From Selenomonas sp. F0473 (GTDB taxonomy: Bacteria; Bacillota; Negativicutes; Selenomonadales; Selenomonadaceae): a stretch of 64,000 bases of DNA. Positions 7,558-15,957 of the stretch are shown piece by piece. The notes beneath the pieces were generated by a model that was not told the DNA's origin, searched no databases, and saw nothing but the letters and a program-made list of their open reading frames with translations. The position numbers were made by a program, and so were the translations under genes. Within the stretch, counting starts at the first letter, position 1. Each line of letters opens with the position of its first letter. Where the stretch lies: assembly GCF_000315545.1 (NCBI RefSeq), contig NZ_JH992902.1, positions 1,384,470-1,448,469 of the forward strand, in the 5' to 3' direction.

Positions 7558-8598
7558 CTACAGCGCCGCGATCAGCCGGTCGACGTCCTCCGCGCGCGTC
7601 GCCCAGCTCGTCGCGATGCGCATGACGGTCGTCTCGTCCGAGATTTTTTCCCAAAAATCAATCTGCACATGCTGTTCGAGCCGCTCCCGCTCTGCTGGGC
7701 TCAGCGCGAGGAAGATCTGATTCGTCGGGGTCTCCCACGCGAATCGATAGCCGCGCTCCCGGAGCGCCGCACGGATGCGGTCGGCGGCGGCAATAGCGTG
7801 TGCGCCGCAGCGCTCGTAGAGACCGTCCGTAAAGAGCATGTCGAACTGGATGCCGAGCAGACGCCCCTTCGCCAGCAGCGCGCCGCATTGCTTCACGATG
7901 GAGAAGAAATGCGGCACCGTGCCCGGTTGAGGGAAGACGACCGCTTCGCCGATGAGCGCCCCGCATTTCGTCCCGCCGATGTAGAACACATCCGTGAGGC
8001 GCACGATGTCTGCGAGCGTTACTTCGTTTGCACGGCAGCCGAGCGCGTAGGCAAGGCGCGCGCCGTCGAGGAAGAGCGGCACGCCGTGCGCGCGGCAGAC
8101 ATCGCTGACGGCGGTGAGCTCCGCGCGCGTGTAGAGCGTCCCGTACTCCGTCGGATGCGTGACATAGACCATGCCCGGCATCACCATGTGGCCGCGGTTC
8201 TCGTCGTCCGCATAGGCGCTAAGACACGCCGCGACCGCGTCCGCCGTCAGCTTCCCATCGACGGCGGGCAGCGCGAGCACCTTGTGACCGCCGCGCTCGA
8301 TCGCGCCCGCCTCGTGCAGCGCGATGTGTCCCGTCTCCGCTGCGACGACGCCCTGATACGGGCGCAGCATCGCGGAGATCACCGTCATATTCGTCTGCGT
8401 CCCGCCCGTGAGGAAGTGGATCTCGGCACTCGGCGCAGCGCACGCCGCGCGGATCTTTTCGCGCGCTCTCTCTGAGAATGCGTCCAGTCCGTAGCCCGCC
8501 GCCTGCACCATGTTTGTCTCCGCGAGGCGCTGCAATATCGCGGGATGTGCGCCCTCCATATAGTCCGACGTGAAGCCGGGACGGCTCGTTTCGCTCAT
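7558..8598 (-). CDS. low-specificity threonine aldolase-like PLP enzyme
   Basis: A 346-residue fold-type I PLP enzyme of the beta-eliminating lyase/threonine aldolase family. It opens with FTSDYMEGAHPAILQRLAETN and has LTGGTQTNMTVI (cofactor phosphate loop), HGVPLFLDGARLAYAL (Asp for the pyridine nitrogen) and FYIGGTKCGALIGEAVV with the Schiff-base Lys. Expected reaction: threonine or allo-threonine to glycine plus acetaldehyde. Three ATG codons cluster at 8604-8598; the third (8598) has GGAG at the best distance. It is monocistronic and convergent with vsr. Confidence 0.82.
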   Translation of the reverse strand: MSETSRPGFTSDYMEGAHPAILQRLAETNMVQAAGYGLDAFSERAREKIRAACAAPSAEIHFLTGGTQTNMTVISAMLRPYQGVVAAETGHIALHEAGAIERGGHKVLALPAVDGKLTADAVAACLSAYADDENRGHMVMPGMVYVTHPTEYGTLYTRAELTAVSDVCRAHGVPLFLDGARLAYALGCRANEVTLADIVRLTDVFYIGGTKCGALIGEAVVFPQPGTVPHFFSIVKQCGALLAKGRLLGIQFDMLFTDGLYERCGAHAIAAADRIRAALRERGYRFAWETPTNQIFLALSPAERERLEQHVQIDFWEKISDETTVMRIATSWATRAEDVDRLIAAL

Positions 8599-8746
8599 CA
8601 TCATCACTCCGTTCCTTTCGCTCATTATACGGCGGCGGCGGAGAAAATACAAACCCTGCGCGCTTCGCTTAAATCCTGCGCGAAACGTTCGATACTATGG
8701 ATAAGGACAGCGATACTCTGCAGGACGCACGAAGGGAGGGAATCAG

Positions 8747-9181
8747 ATGGAATTTGAAAAGCTTTACGCCGGGCGCGGGGTGTCTGCGGCGGCGGCGGTG
8801 ACGGCACAGACGCCCGCGCGGCGCGTATTGCGCGGTGAGGACGCCGCCGATACGTTCGCGCACATTCTGCAGAACCTGCGCGCGGCGAAGCCTGCGAACA
8901 GCCGGGCGCGAGACGATAACGCGGAGGGCGACACCGTCGTGACGCGCGTGCTTGCCGACGGCTCCGTCATCGTGCAGGTGTTCCGTGACAACAAATTGAT
9001 TTCAGAGAGTATGACGCGCGGATCGGATCCCGCGGCCGGCAAGGAGATCATGAGCACACAGGTCGAGAAGAAGGTGCTGCAGGATCCCGACGATCCCGGG
9101 CAGAATCCCCTGCGCGCGTCGCGCGCGGCACAGGGGGCCGTCGGCACGGCGGCGGCCGCCATGATGAGCACGATGCTCTAG
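8747..9181 (+). CDS. hypothetical protein, first of a paralogous pair
   Basis: A 144-residue protein of unknown function with no signal peptide or membrane segment. The middle has a compact motif, EGDTVVTRVLADGSVIVQVF followed by RDNKLISES, and the end is RASRAAQGAVGTAAAA. Both are repeated in the protein at 9402-9800, so the two form a family. The pattern predicts a small beta-rich core with disordered Ala-rich flanks. AAGGGAGG lies upstream of the start. I do not recognise a named family. Confidence 0.7.
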   Translation: MEFEKLYAGRGVSAAAAVTAQTPARRVLRGEDAADTFAHILQNLRAAKPANSRARDDNAEGDTVVTRVLADGSVIVQVFRDNKLISESMTRGSDPAAGKEIMSTQVEKKVLQDPDDPGQNPLRASRAAQGAVGTAAAAMMSTML

Positions 9182-9199
9182 ACGCGGCCCGACGCAAAA

Positions 9200-9236
9200 G
9201 CTCTCTCACCTTACGGCCGGGCGGGAGGGCTTTTTT
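9200..9236 (+). terminator. intrinsic terminator
   Basis: An 8-bp stem including G-T pairs (9200-9207 with 9223-9230) is followed by six T. It ends the first paralogue transcript. Confidence 0.7.
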
Positions 9237-9299
9237 AGTTCTATTTGGGCGTATAAGACCTATATTGTGAGAACGTTACATACAGTTCGAAAAATTTTT

Positions 9300-9372
9300 A
9301 AATAGTATCATAACGTTTCTCCAAGCGAAACTTAACATATATCCTTGATACTATTTACAAGATGCATAGAAT
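9300..9372 (+). promoter_or_regulatory. promoter with nested inverted repeat before the second paralogue
   Basis: AAATAGTATCA (9300-9310) is perfectly inverted at 9346-9356 (TGATACTATTT). Inside lies a second pair GTTTC/GAAAC. The right arm overlaps the -35 TTGATA (9345-9350), with TAGAAT at 9367-9372 (16-base spacer). The GATACTAT core also occurs just upstream of the first paralogue (about 8691-8698). A shared operator or a structured DNA/RNA element is possible. Confidence 0.5.
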
Positions 9373-9401
9373 TTACCGAAACCGCGAAAGGAGGGACCAT
9401 G

Positions 9402-9800
9402 ATGGCACTTGAAAAAATTTCCGGCAGCCGCGCTGTGACGGCGGTGAGACCGGTGCAGCGCTCGGCACAGAAAGAGGCTTCCGACGCGTTCGAGGACATC
9501 TTGGAGGATCTCCGTCGGTCAGATGCCGCGGACGATCGTGACGATTCCGCCGCGGAAGGGGACGCCGTCTTCACGCGTCTCCTATCGGACGGCTCCGTCC
9601 TCGTGCAGGTCTACCGCGGCAGCCGACTCATTTCGGAGACCCGCATGCGCGGCGCAAACGCCGCGGTACAGCAGCAGCTCATGCGCAGCATCGCGGGCCC
9701 CCCGCGTTCGGGAACCTCCCTCGGACGCGCGCCTCTGCTCGCCTCGCGTGCCGCACAGGGCGCGGGCGGCGTGGCCGCACTGGTCAATCAGGCGGTGTAA
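9402..9800 (+). CDS. hypothetical protein, second of a paralogous pair
   Basis: A 132-residue paralogue of the 8747-9181 product. Shared blocks are FEDILEDLRRS (compare FAHILQNLRAA), EGDAVFTRLLSDGSVLVQVY with RGSRLISET, and a closing LLASRAAQGAGGVAAL. Two adjacent ATG codons (9399, 9402) follow AGGAGGG; the second has the better spacing. It has its own promoter and terminator, so the two are separately transcribed although side by side. Function unknown. Confidence 0.7.
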   Translation: MALEKISGSRAVTAVRPVQRSAQKEASDAFEDILEDLRRSDAADDRDDSAAEGDAVFTRLLSDGSVLVQVYRGSRLISETRMRGANAAVQQQLMRSIAGPPRSGTSLGRAPLLASRAAQGAGGVAALVNQAV

Positions 9801-9807
9801 CGGCACC

Positions 9808-9847
9808 AAAAGACCTCTCATTCCGCGGATGGAAGAGAGGTCTTTTT
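9808..9847. terminator. bidirectional intrinsic terminator
   Basis: A 12-bp perfect stem (AAAGACCTCTC-type arm, 9808-9819 with 9835-9846) flanked by A and T runs, placed between convergent genes. Confidence 0.85.
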
Positions 9848-9864
9848 CATTGCGCGGCCTTAAT

Positions 9865-11247
9865 TCAGCAATGCCGCTCGGTGGTAAAGCGCCAGATGCG
9901 GACGGGAACGTCCGCGGGGATGCCCGCGCAGCGGCGCGCGGTTTTGATCTGATCCTCGACGGTCGCGATGCCCGCTTGATTGGGCAGGACGAGGCCGCGG
10001 CGCGCGCGGTACTCGACGATGATGCCATAGCGCTTTACGTCAAGGTCCGCCGCGCTCCCCGCGAGCTCCGGTTCTGCGAGTACGTCGACGGTATAGACGA
10101 AGGCGGGCAGCTCCTCCTCCCGCACGGGCGGGAAGCTCGGATCGCGCAGGGCGGCGTCCGCGGCGCTTTTAACGATCTCGGCAGCGACGGACGCTTCCGT
10201 CGGCTCGAATGCACCCGCGCGACCACGCAATGCGCCGTCCGCTTCGATCGTGACATAGACGCCTGCACGCGCCGTCATCTCAGGCGACAGATCCTGCGGC
10301 AGCGGGGGGAGCGTTCCCTCCGTGACGACCTGCTCGACCGTACTGCGCGCGAGCCGTACCGCATCGTCCTCGGCGGATCTGCGTTCGGCGAGGGCATGCC
10401 GCTCCATGAGCTCGTAGCGTTCGGCGAACGCGCGGCGCGGATCCTCGCGCGTCACCCTGAGCGAGACGACGCCGTAGCCGATGCCCGTCGTCCCTTGATA
10501 GGAGAGTTTTTTAATCTTCAGCGCGCGGGCGTCGAGCGCGCCCGCCATCATCCACAGGGCGCGCAGGCCGCATTCGCCCGCGGCCTTTGCGAGGGCGGGA
10601 TCAATGCGCAGGAGTTTCAGAAAGTCCCCTTCCTCGAGGTATTTCATACACGCCTTGTCAAAGCGCGCTCCCTCGGGCGCAAAGCCCTGCGGCGCGTCGG
10701 GGGAGAGGCGGTGCGAGAGGTTGGCGCTCGCGATGAAGACGGTCTTGCGGCCAAGCGCCTCGGCGGTCTGCGCGATGCACATGCCGAATCGGTAGTGGGC
10801 GAGCGGCGAGAGACCCGAGAGCCCGACGCGCACGAGGCGGAAATCCGTGCGGTGCGCCTGCAAAAAATGTAGCGGCACCGTCACGCCGTGGTCAAGCGCG
10901 GCGTTGCGCCCGCCGACGGGCCCTGCCTCCAGCCCCGCGGCGCCTGCCGCCTTTTCGAGCGCCTTGGCGAACGGCTCGTCATAGACGGCGTCCACCTTGA
11001 TATCGGACGCGCCGAAGGCTGCGAAGTCGCCCATGGCCGCGTCGCCCGGCGCGATGTGGAAGTAGTCCGCGTACGACACCGTGTGCGGGCTCGCGATGAT
11101 AACGGTGTCGGGCTGCGCGGCGGCCGCCTCCTTCATCGCGCGCTCATAGGCGTTCGCCGTGAGCATGAGCTTTTGTTCGGCGCCTCCGCCGATCTCCGGC
11201 AGGATGGACGGCGGATGGGGCACGACATAGGCGGCAATGATGGACAT
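9865..11247 (-). CDS. LigB-like/AMMECR1 fusion (AmmeMemoRadiSam protein A/B type)
   Basis: A 460-residue two-domain protein. The N-terminal half (about 1-270) is a class III extradiol dioxygenase (LigB)-like domain with VVPHPPSILPEIG, VIIASPHTVSYADYF and DHGVTVPLHFL. The C-terminal half (about 285-455) is an AMMECR1 domain (LPPLPQDLSPEMTARAGVYV, YTVDVLAEPE, then GIVEYRARRGLVLPN-like and DVPVRIWRF). This architecture is known from the AmmeMemoRadiSam system, whose radical-SAM partner is not in the window. The substrate is unknown. AGAGGAGG precedes the start. Confidence 0.85.
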   Translation of the reverse strand: MSIIAAYVVPHPPSILPEIGGGAEQKLMLTANAYERAMKEAAAAQPDTVIIASPHTVSYADYFHIAPGDAAMGDFAAFGASDIKVDAVYDEPFAKALEKAAGAAGLEAGPVGGRNAALDHGVTVPLHFLQAHRTDFRLVRVGLSGLSPLAHYRFGMCIAQTAEALGRKTVFIASANLSHRLSPDAPQGFAPEGARFDKACMKYLEEGDFLKLLRIDPALAKAAGECGLRALWMMAGALDARALKIKKLSYQGTTGIGYGVVSLRVTREDPRRAFAERYELMERHALAERRSAEDDAVRLARSTVEQVVTEGTLPPLPQDLSPEMTARAGVYVTIEADGALRGRAGAFEPTEASVAAEIVKSAADAALRDPSFPPVREEELPAFVYTVDVLAEPELAGSAADLDVKRYGIIVEYRARRGLVLPNQAGIATVEDQIKTARRCAGIPADVPVRIWRFTTERHC

Positions 11248-11373
11248 GGGAATCCTCCTCTCGGCACTCTGCGTTCCTTACTATCTATTCGCTGCGGGAC
11301 GCAAAAGCCCTGCCGACATAGGACAATGTATGCCGTTTATGTGCCGGATCGGAGATGATGACGCACGCATGAT

Positions 11374-11413
11374 CCATGTATACATGGACATTTTCCTATA
11401 TTTTTGATATGAT
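11374..11413 (+). promoter_or_regulatory. promoter with 14-bp palindrome upstream of the AGCS symporter
   Basis: TGGACA (11385-11390), 17 bases, TATGAT (11408-11413). The perfect palindrome CCATGTATACATGG (11374-11387) overlaps the -35, a typical position for a repressor or activator site. Confidence 0.5.
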
Positions 11414-11453
11414 ACGCGCATATTTTCATATTCTTTTGACGGAGGTATGCGCC

Positions 11454-12797
11454 GTGGAATCATTCATTCCCGCTCTCAAAGCCATCGACTCCTTTCTCTG
11501 GGGCGTGCCGCTCATCACGCTGCTCGTCGGGACGGGCATCCTGCTGACCGTGCGGCTCTCGCTGATCCAGGTCACGCGTCTGCCGCGCGCGCTCGGCCTG
11601 CTCCTGCGCGCGAAGAGCAGGGGGCTCGGCGATGTCTCGAGTTTTAAGGCGCTCTGCGTCGCGCTCGCAGCGACGATCGGCACGGGCAACATCGTCGGAG
11701 TCGCGACGGCGGTCCAGGTCGGCGGGCCGGGCGCGGTCTTTTGGATGTGGACGGCGGCGTTCTTCGGCATGGCGACAAAATACGCCGAGGGGCTCCTTGC
11801 CGTGAAGTACCGCACGACGGATGCGCGCGGCGAGATCGCCGGCGGCCCCATGTACTACATCCGGCGCGGCATGGGGGAACGCTGGCGCCCGCTTGCAGGG
11901 TTCTTTGCCGTGGCGACGGTGCTCGTCGCGTTCTTCGGCATCGGCACGTTCCCGCAGGTAAACGCGATCGTGGATGCGGTGGAGCTGTCCTTCGGCGTGC
12001 CGCGGCTCTATACGGACGCCGCGCTGACGCTACTCATCGCGGCGATCACGATCGGCGGTCTCAAGAGCATCGCGGCGGTGGCGGCGCGCATCATTCCCTT
12101 TATGGCGGCGCTCTATGTCGTGATCTGCGCGGGGATCATCCTTGCGCATCTCGGCGATATCCCCGCGGCGGTCGCGCTCATCGTTGACAGCGCGTTCACG
12201 GGTACGGCGGCAGCGGGCGGCTTTGCAGGCGCGACCGTCATGATGGCAATGCAAAACGGCATCGCGCGCGGCGTCTTCTCGAACGAGTCGGGGCTCGGCT
12301 CCGCGCCGATTGCGGCGGCGGCGGCAAAGACCGAAGAACCCGCCGAGCAGGGGCTCGTCTCCATGACGGGCACATTTATCGACACGATCATTATATGTTC
12401 TATGACGGGACTGGTTCTTGTCCTGACGGGCGCATGGCAGGGAACTGCGGCGGGCGCCGCCATGACGGGCGCGGCGTTCTCCGGATTCTACGGGGAGATC
12501 GGCGGGGCGCTGTTGACCGTATCGCTCGCGCTCTTTGCATTTACCACCATCCTCGGCTGGAACTACTACGGCGAGCGTGCCGTCGTCTATCTCGCGGGGC
12601 GCGGCGGCATCCTGCCGTACCGCGCCCTGTTCATCGTCCTCATCGCGCTCGGCGCGTTCCTCAAACTCGAGGCGATCTGGATCCTCGCCGACATCGTGAA
12701 CGGCCTCATGGCGATCCCGAACCTCATCGCCCTGCTCGCCCTCTCGGGCGTCGTCGTCCGCGAGACGCGGAAGTATATGGAGAAGCCGGGGGGGTGA
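11454..12797 (+). CDS. sodium:alanine/glycine (AGCS) symporter
   Basis: A 447-residue polytopic inner-membrane transporter of the AGCS family with about 10-11 hydrophobic segments. Family motifs are GTGNIVGVATAVQVGGPGAVFWMW (about 80), GGPMYYIRRGMG, and GVFSNESGLGSAPIAAAAA (about 280). It imports small neutral amino acids (Ala/Gly) with Na+. The start is GTG at 11454 with GGAGG nine bases upstream; an earlier in-frame ATG lacks a ribosome site. It is monocistronic, with a candidate operator on its promoter. Confidence 0.9.
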   Translation: MESFIPALKAIDSFLWGVPLITLLVGTGILLTVRLSLIQVTRLPRALGLLLRAKSRGLGDVSSFKALCVALAATIGTGNIVGVATAVQVGGPGAVFWMWTAAFFGMATKYAEGLLAVKYRTTDARGEIAGGPMYYIRRGMGERWRPLAGFFAVATVLVAFFGIGTFPQVNAIVDAVELSFGVPRLYTDAALTLLIAAITIGGLKSIAAVAARIIPFMAALYVVICAGIILAHLGDIPAAVALIVDSAFTGTAAAGGFAGATVMMAMQNGIARGVFSNESGLGSAPIAAAAAKTEEPAEQGLVSMTGTFIDTIIICSMTGLVLVLTGAWQGTAAGAAMTGAAFSGFYGEIGGALLTVSLALFAFTTILGWNYYGERAVVYLAGRGGILPYRALFIVLIALGAFLKLEAIWILADIVNGLMAIPNLIALLALSGVVVRETRKYMEKPGG

Positions 12798-13028
12798 GAC
12801 TGCGGCGGAGTGCCGCCGACATGTGGGCCGTCATTCATATCGTAATAGGGACTGAGACGCTTGCACGTTCAAATGCAAATGTTACGGTCCCTTTTGTTTC
12901 TGTTTCTCAATTGACAGCGCTGCTCAAGGGAGGAATATATTCTAGAGGCGGTGGAATCGTATCATAATAGAGCATAAAGCGCATTATATCGCTCTATAAC
13001 GGGCCAACGCATCTAAAAGGAGATCCAT
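12798..13028 (+). other. intergenic: terminator-like hairpin and promoter for the membrane-protein cluster
   Basis: A stem-loop with GGGAC (about 12848) and GTCCC plus TTTT (about 12890) encloses an inner TTGCA/TGCAA stem and could end the symporter transcript. TTGACA at 12911-12916 with an AT-rich TATATT 19 bases downstream may be a promoter. AAAGGAG just before 13029 is the ribosome site of the next gene. Confidence 0.35.
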
Positions 13029-13481
13029 ATGAGCGAGCCGGAAGTGTATTGCATGCGCGCGATGATTGCGGCAGTTGTCATTCTCTCGGGGCGTGCGTTT
13101 ATTCATGTCCTGTATTGGCATCATAAGGGCGAAGCGAGTACGCCGCTGCTCTTTGTGATGTCGAGTTTCTTTTGCGCGGTGATGATGGGGGTGATCCCCT
13201 ATCTTGCGGACCTATATTCCGGCATGGTTCTTTCATTCGTACATACAGATTTAGGGTGGAAGGTCTTTGTCTTCTATGTGTGGATGATGAACCTCATCCC
13301 GTGCTATGGGGTTCGCGTCTATACGCGCTATTGGCGGCGTGTTTTGCTTGAGGGGCTGCCGCGCGTTGACCTCAAGTACTTTGCGTTCCTATGGCGGCTG
13401 GAAATTCTCACATGGGGGGTTCCTCTCTCTCTGTTCGTCCTGCTTTATCTGTTGTGGCTGATCTGCACCAATCAATTTTAG
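13029..13481 (+). CDS. hypothetical integral membrane protein (cluster gene 1)
   Basis: This 150-residue protein has about four hydrophobic segments (about 8-28, 38-60, 75-97, 125-147) and a conserved-looking YTRYWRR...LPRVDLKYF loop between the last two. It is followed by two more genes of the same size and topology. I recognise no named family. AAAGGAG precedes the ATG. The A+T content is higher than in the flanking genes. Confidence 0.65.
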   Translation: MSEPEVYCMRAMIAAVVILSGRAFIHVLYWHHKGEASTPLLFVMSSFFCAVMMGVIPYLADLYSGMVLSFVHTDLGWKVFVFYVWMMNLIPCYGVRVYTRYWRRVLLEGLPRVDLKYFAFLWRLEILTWGVPLSLFVLLYLLWLICTNQF

Positions 13482-13618
13482 CGGGTGTCATTCGCATCTC
13501 GTTAGAAGTAGGCTGATATGAGCGTTCACATAAAAAACTGATGATTGTCGCGTCGTTGTAGTCGTATGCTGCGCTCAAGGGTATAAGCAGGATCTTTTAG
13601 AACGAGGAGGGCGGTCCT

Positions 13619-14056
13619 ATAAATATTTATTCGATTATCCTGTACTTTTTTACCATTACTATTGTCTCGATCGGTATGGCAATCCGGGCAAGGGAACAGT
13701 ATAAAAAGGGGCGGCTCAGTAAACAAGGGGTACACGTATTGATAGGATATTCTTTTACGACGGCGATGTTTGTGAACTTAACGATCACAGCGTTTTTCCT
13801 TTTACCGAGATATTTTATCAACACGGATTCGGGGAGCGGGTGGTTTGCGTTTTATGCGGGGCTGACTCTTTTCGGGACTTGGTATCCGGCGCACCGGTAT
13901 CGCCGCTATTTGAAACGAACGGATGTGTGTGATCTTCCTTTTTGGGATGCGCAATATCGGTCGTATAATCTGTGGGTGACAAGACACGATTGGATGTGGC
14001 CGCTTGCTCCGGCGTTAATGATCGGCGGGCTCTACGTATTCTTCAAATATCTATGA
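13619..14056 (+). CDS. hypothetical integral membrane protein (cluster gene 2), possible ATA start
   Basis: The first in-frame ATG is at 13676 (126 residues), but it lies inside what would be the first membrane helix and has no ribosome site. An AGGAGGG at 13605-13611 is optimally spaced (7 bases) to an in-frame ATA at 13619. Starting there adds 19 residues that form a complete N-terminal hydrophobic segment and gives about 145 residues, matching the sister genes. Either a rare ATA start or a mutated ATG is likely. The loop HRYRRYLKR...LPFWDAQY resembles that of gene 1. Confidence 0.6.
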   Translation: MNIYSIILYFFTITIVSIGMAIRAREQYKKGRLSKQGVHVLIGYSFTTAMFVNLTITAFFLLPRYFINTDSGSGWFAFYAGLTLFGTWYPAHRYRRYLKRTDVCDLPFWDAQYRSYNLWVTRHDWMWPLAPALMIGGLYVFFKYL

Positions 14057-14087
14057 ATATACGGCAACATATGAGAGGGGGAGTATT

Positions 14088-14558
14088 ATGCTCGAACTTT
14101 TGGAACAGGCGGCAGGGCGGTCGGAGTTTTGGTTCGCGACTATACTCCTGATCGGTACGATCTGCGTTATCACATATAGTATATGTTTCAAGCAGTCAAA
14201 GTATCCGCTCGTGCTGCGCTGGGGCTTTCGGCATCTGTTTATCTACGCACTGCTCCCGTGGGAGCTGATTTTTTGGCTGATCACATTGGAGGGTCCCTAT
14301 CAGGATATGCTACTGATTGTACTCCTTTATCATAGCGGTATCCTTATGATTTTGCTACGGCGATATTCAATTGTGTTCATGCGAGAGATGCCGCAGGTGG
14401 ACCCGAATTTTAATCCGAGGGACTATTATCGTATCAAGGATTTGGCGGAAAGTACTGTTTTTTATTATCTAATCCTTGGATATTGGTTTGTATCTGGTAC
14501 ATTTTTTCTTTATCTCATTCTCGAACGGCGCGGGTATGTGCCGGCCTTGTTCGGCTAA
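14088..14558 (+). CDS. hypothetical integral membrane protein (cluster gene 3)
   Basis: A 156-residue protein with about four hydrophobic segments. The loop LRRYSIVFMREMPQVDPNF sits in the same place as the YTRYWRR/LPRVDLKYF loop of gene 1, suggesting that the three genes are diverged paralogues. AGAGGGGGAG precedes the ATG. Function unknown; the three genes are probably one transcript. Confidence 0.65.
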   Translation: MLELLEQAAGRSEFWFATILLIGTICVITYSICFKQSKYPLVLRWGFRHLFIYALLPWELIFWLITLEGPYQDMLLIVLLYHSGILMILLRRYSIVFMREMPQVDPNFNPRDYYRIKDLAESTVFYYLILGYWFVSGTFFLYLILERRGYVPALFG

Positions 14559-14730
14559 AGTGGGAGCCGCCGCATATTGAAAGACACACATGCTTTCGCT
14601 ATCATAGGATGCGTGAATGCGGCATTCGTATGCCGATATCCTCTCCCCGCGCCCGTCTATCAACCGCCGCATCAAAATCTATGCTATAATATCATTCTGT
14701 TCGTACCGGTTCAATCGAAAGGAGGGGCTT

Positions 14731-15870
14731 GTGAACACGCCGAAAAACATTCCCGCCGACGATCAATTCTTCCAGAAACTGCTGCTCGTACTGCTCGTTG
14801 CCATCGTTTTCGCCGCGGTGCTCAATCACTATGAGGCGGTGCTGCGCGGTCTCGCGTTCATCGGGAACGTGCTCTATCCGATTTTCGTCGGGATCGCCTT
14901 TGCCTTTGTGCTCAACATCCCCCAAAAGAGTATAGAGCGCGTACTCGCGCGCCGCAAGCGGTTCGCGTCCCATCGCCGCGGGCTGTCGATCGCGCTCTCG
15001 CTGGTCGGCGTCGTTTTCATCCTGTACCTATTCGCGAGCGCGTTCATCCCGCAGTTCATCCAGACGATGCGCTCGCTCGCCGCAGCGCTCCCGAACTCCC
15101 TCGCGCAGGCGGCGGCGGCGCTCGCGCAGATCCCGTCGCTGCAGGAATATGCCGTGCGCTTGCAGACGGTCGATTGGGACGAGGTCATGCGCCGCGGGCA
15201 GGAGTTCCTCGTCGGCGGTCGGACGGACGCCTTTTACACGGCGGTTCACACGACGGCGGAATTCGCGGCGCGGATCGTGCAGACCTTCGTCGGCGTGATC
15301 CTCGGCGTCTATTTCCTGCATGCCAAAGAAATGCTGACGCGGCAAATAAAACGGCTGCTCTACGCCGCGGGGGAGAAGAAAACGGTCGACCTGCTCATCC
15401 ACATCGGGGCGGTGTTCAATCAAAAATTCTACTCCTTCGTCTGCGGACAGATGCTCGATTCCTTCATCTTCATGATGGGGCTGTTTGCCTTCATGGTTCT
15501 CTTCGGCCTCCCGCACGCGGCGATGATCTCGGCCATCGTCGTCTTTACGGGGCTGATCCCTCTGGTCGGCGGCGTGATCGGCGGCGGCATCGGCGCGGTC
15601 TTCATCTTCGTCGAGTCGCCCGCGCAGGCGCTGATCTTTTTGGCGATCCTCATCGTTCTGCATCAAATCGACAGCAATTTCATCTACCCCAAGATCATGG
15701 GGAAATCGCTCGGCCTCCCCGAGGTGTGGAGCTTCGTCGCCATCATTGTGGGCGGCGGCATGTTCGGCGTGCTCGGCATGTTGCTCGGCGTGCCCGTGTT
15801 CAGCGCGGTCTACACGCTGCTTGCGGAGTTTGTGCGGCATCGGCTGAAAGAGCGGGATGCGGCGCCGTGA
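14731..15870 (+). CDS. AI-2E family transporter (PF01594-type permease)
   Basis: A 379-residue membrane protein with the family's layout: two early TM pairs, a helical cytoplasmic stretch (about 95-150), and a C-terminal TM bundle with GLIPLVGGVIGGGIGAVF and HQIDSNFIYPKIMGKSLGL, the hallmark region. Family members export diverse small molecules or act as Na+/H+ antiporters; the name does not prove AI-2 transport. The GTG start at 14731 has AAAGGAGGGG upstream; TGCTATAAT (14685-14690) is a likely extended -10. Confidence 0.85.
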   Translation: MNTPKNIPADDQFFQKLLLVLLVAIVFAAVLNHYEAVLRGLAFIGNVLYPIFVGIAFAFVLNIPQKSIERVLARRKRFASHRRGLSIALSLVGVVFILYLFASAFIPQFIQTMRSLAAALPNSLAQAAAALAQIPSLQEYAVRLQTVDWDEVMRRGQEFLVGGRTDAFYTAVHTTAEFAARIVQTFVGVILGVYFLHAKEMLTRQIKRLLYAAGEKKTVDLLIHIGAVFNQKFYSFVCGQMLDSFIFMMGLFAFMVLFGLPHAAMISAIVVFTGLIPLVGGVIGGGIGAVFIFVESPAQALIFLAILIVLHQIDSNFIYPKIMGKSLGLPEVWSFVAIIVGGGMFGVLGMLLGVPVFSAVYTLLAEFVRHRLKERDAAP

Positions 15871-15957
15871 AAGATGCGTGCAGTTCGTTATCGTCGGGGC
15901 GGTAGCAAAGGCGCCCGCGCATAAGCGGGGAACATCATCTACGGAGGAGGCGGTTTC

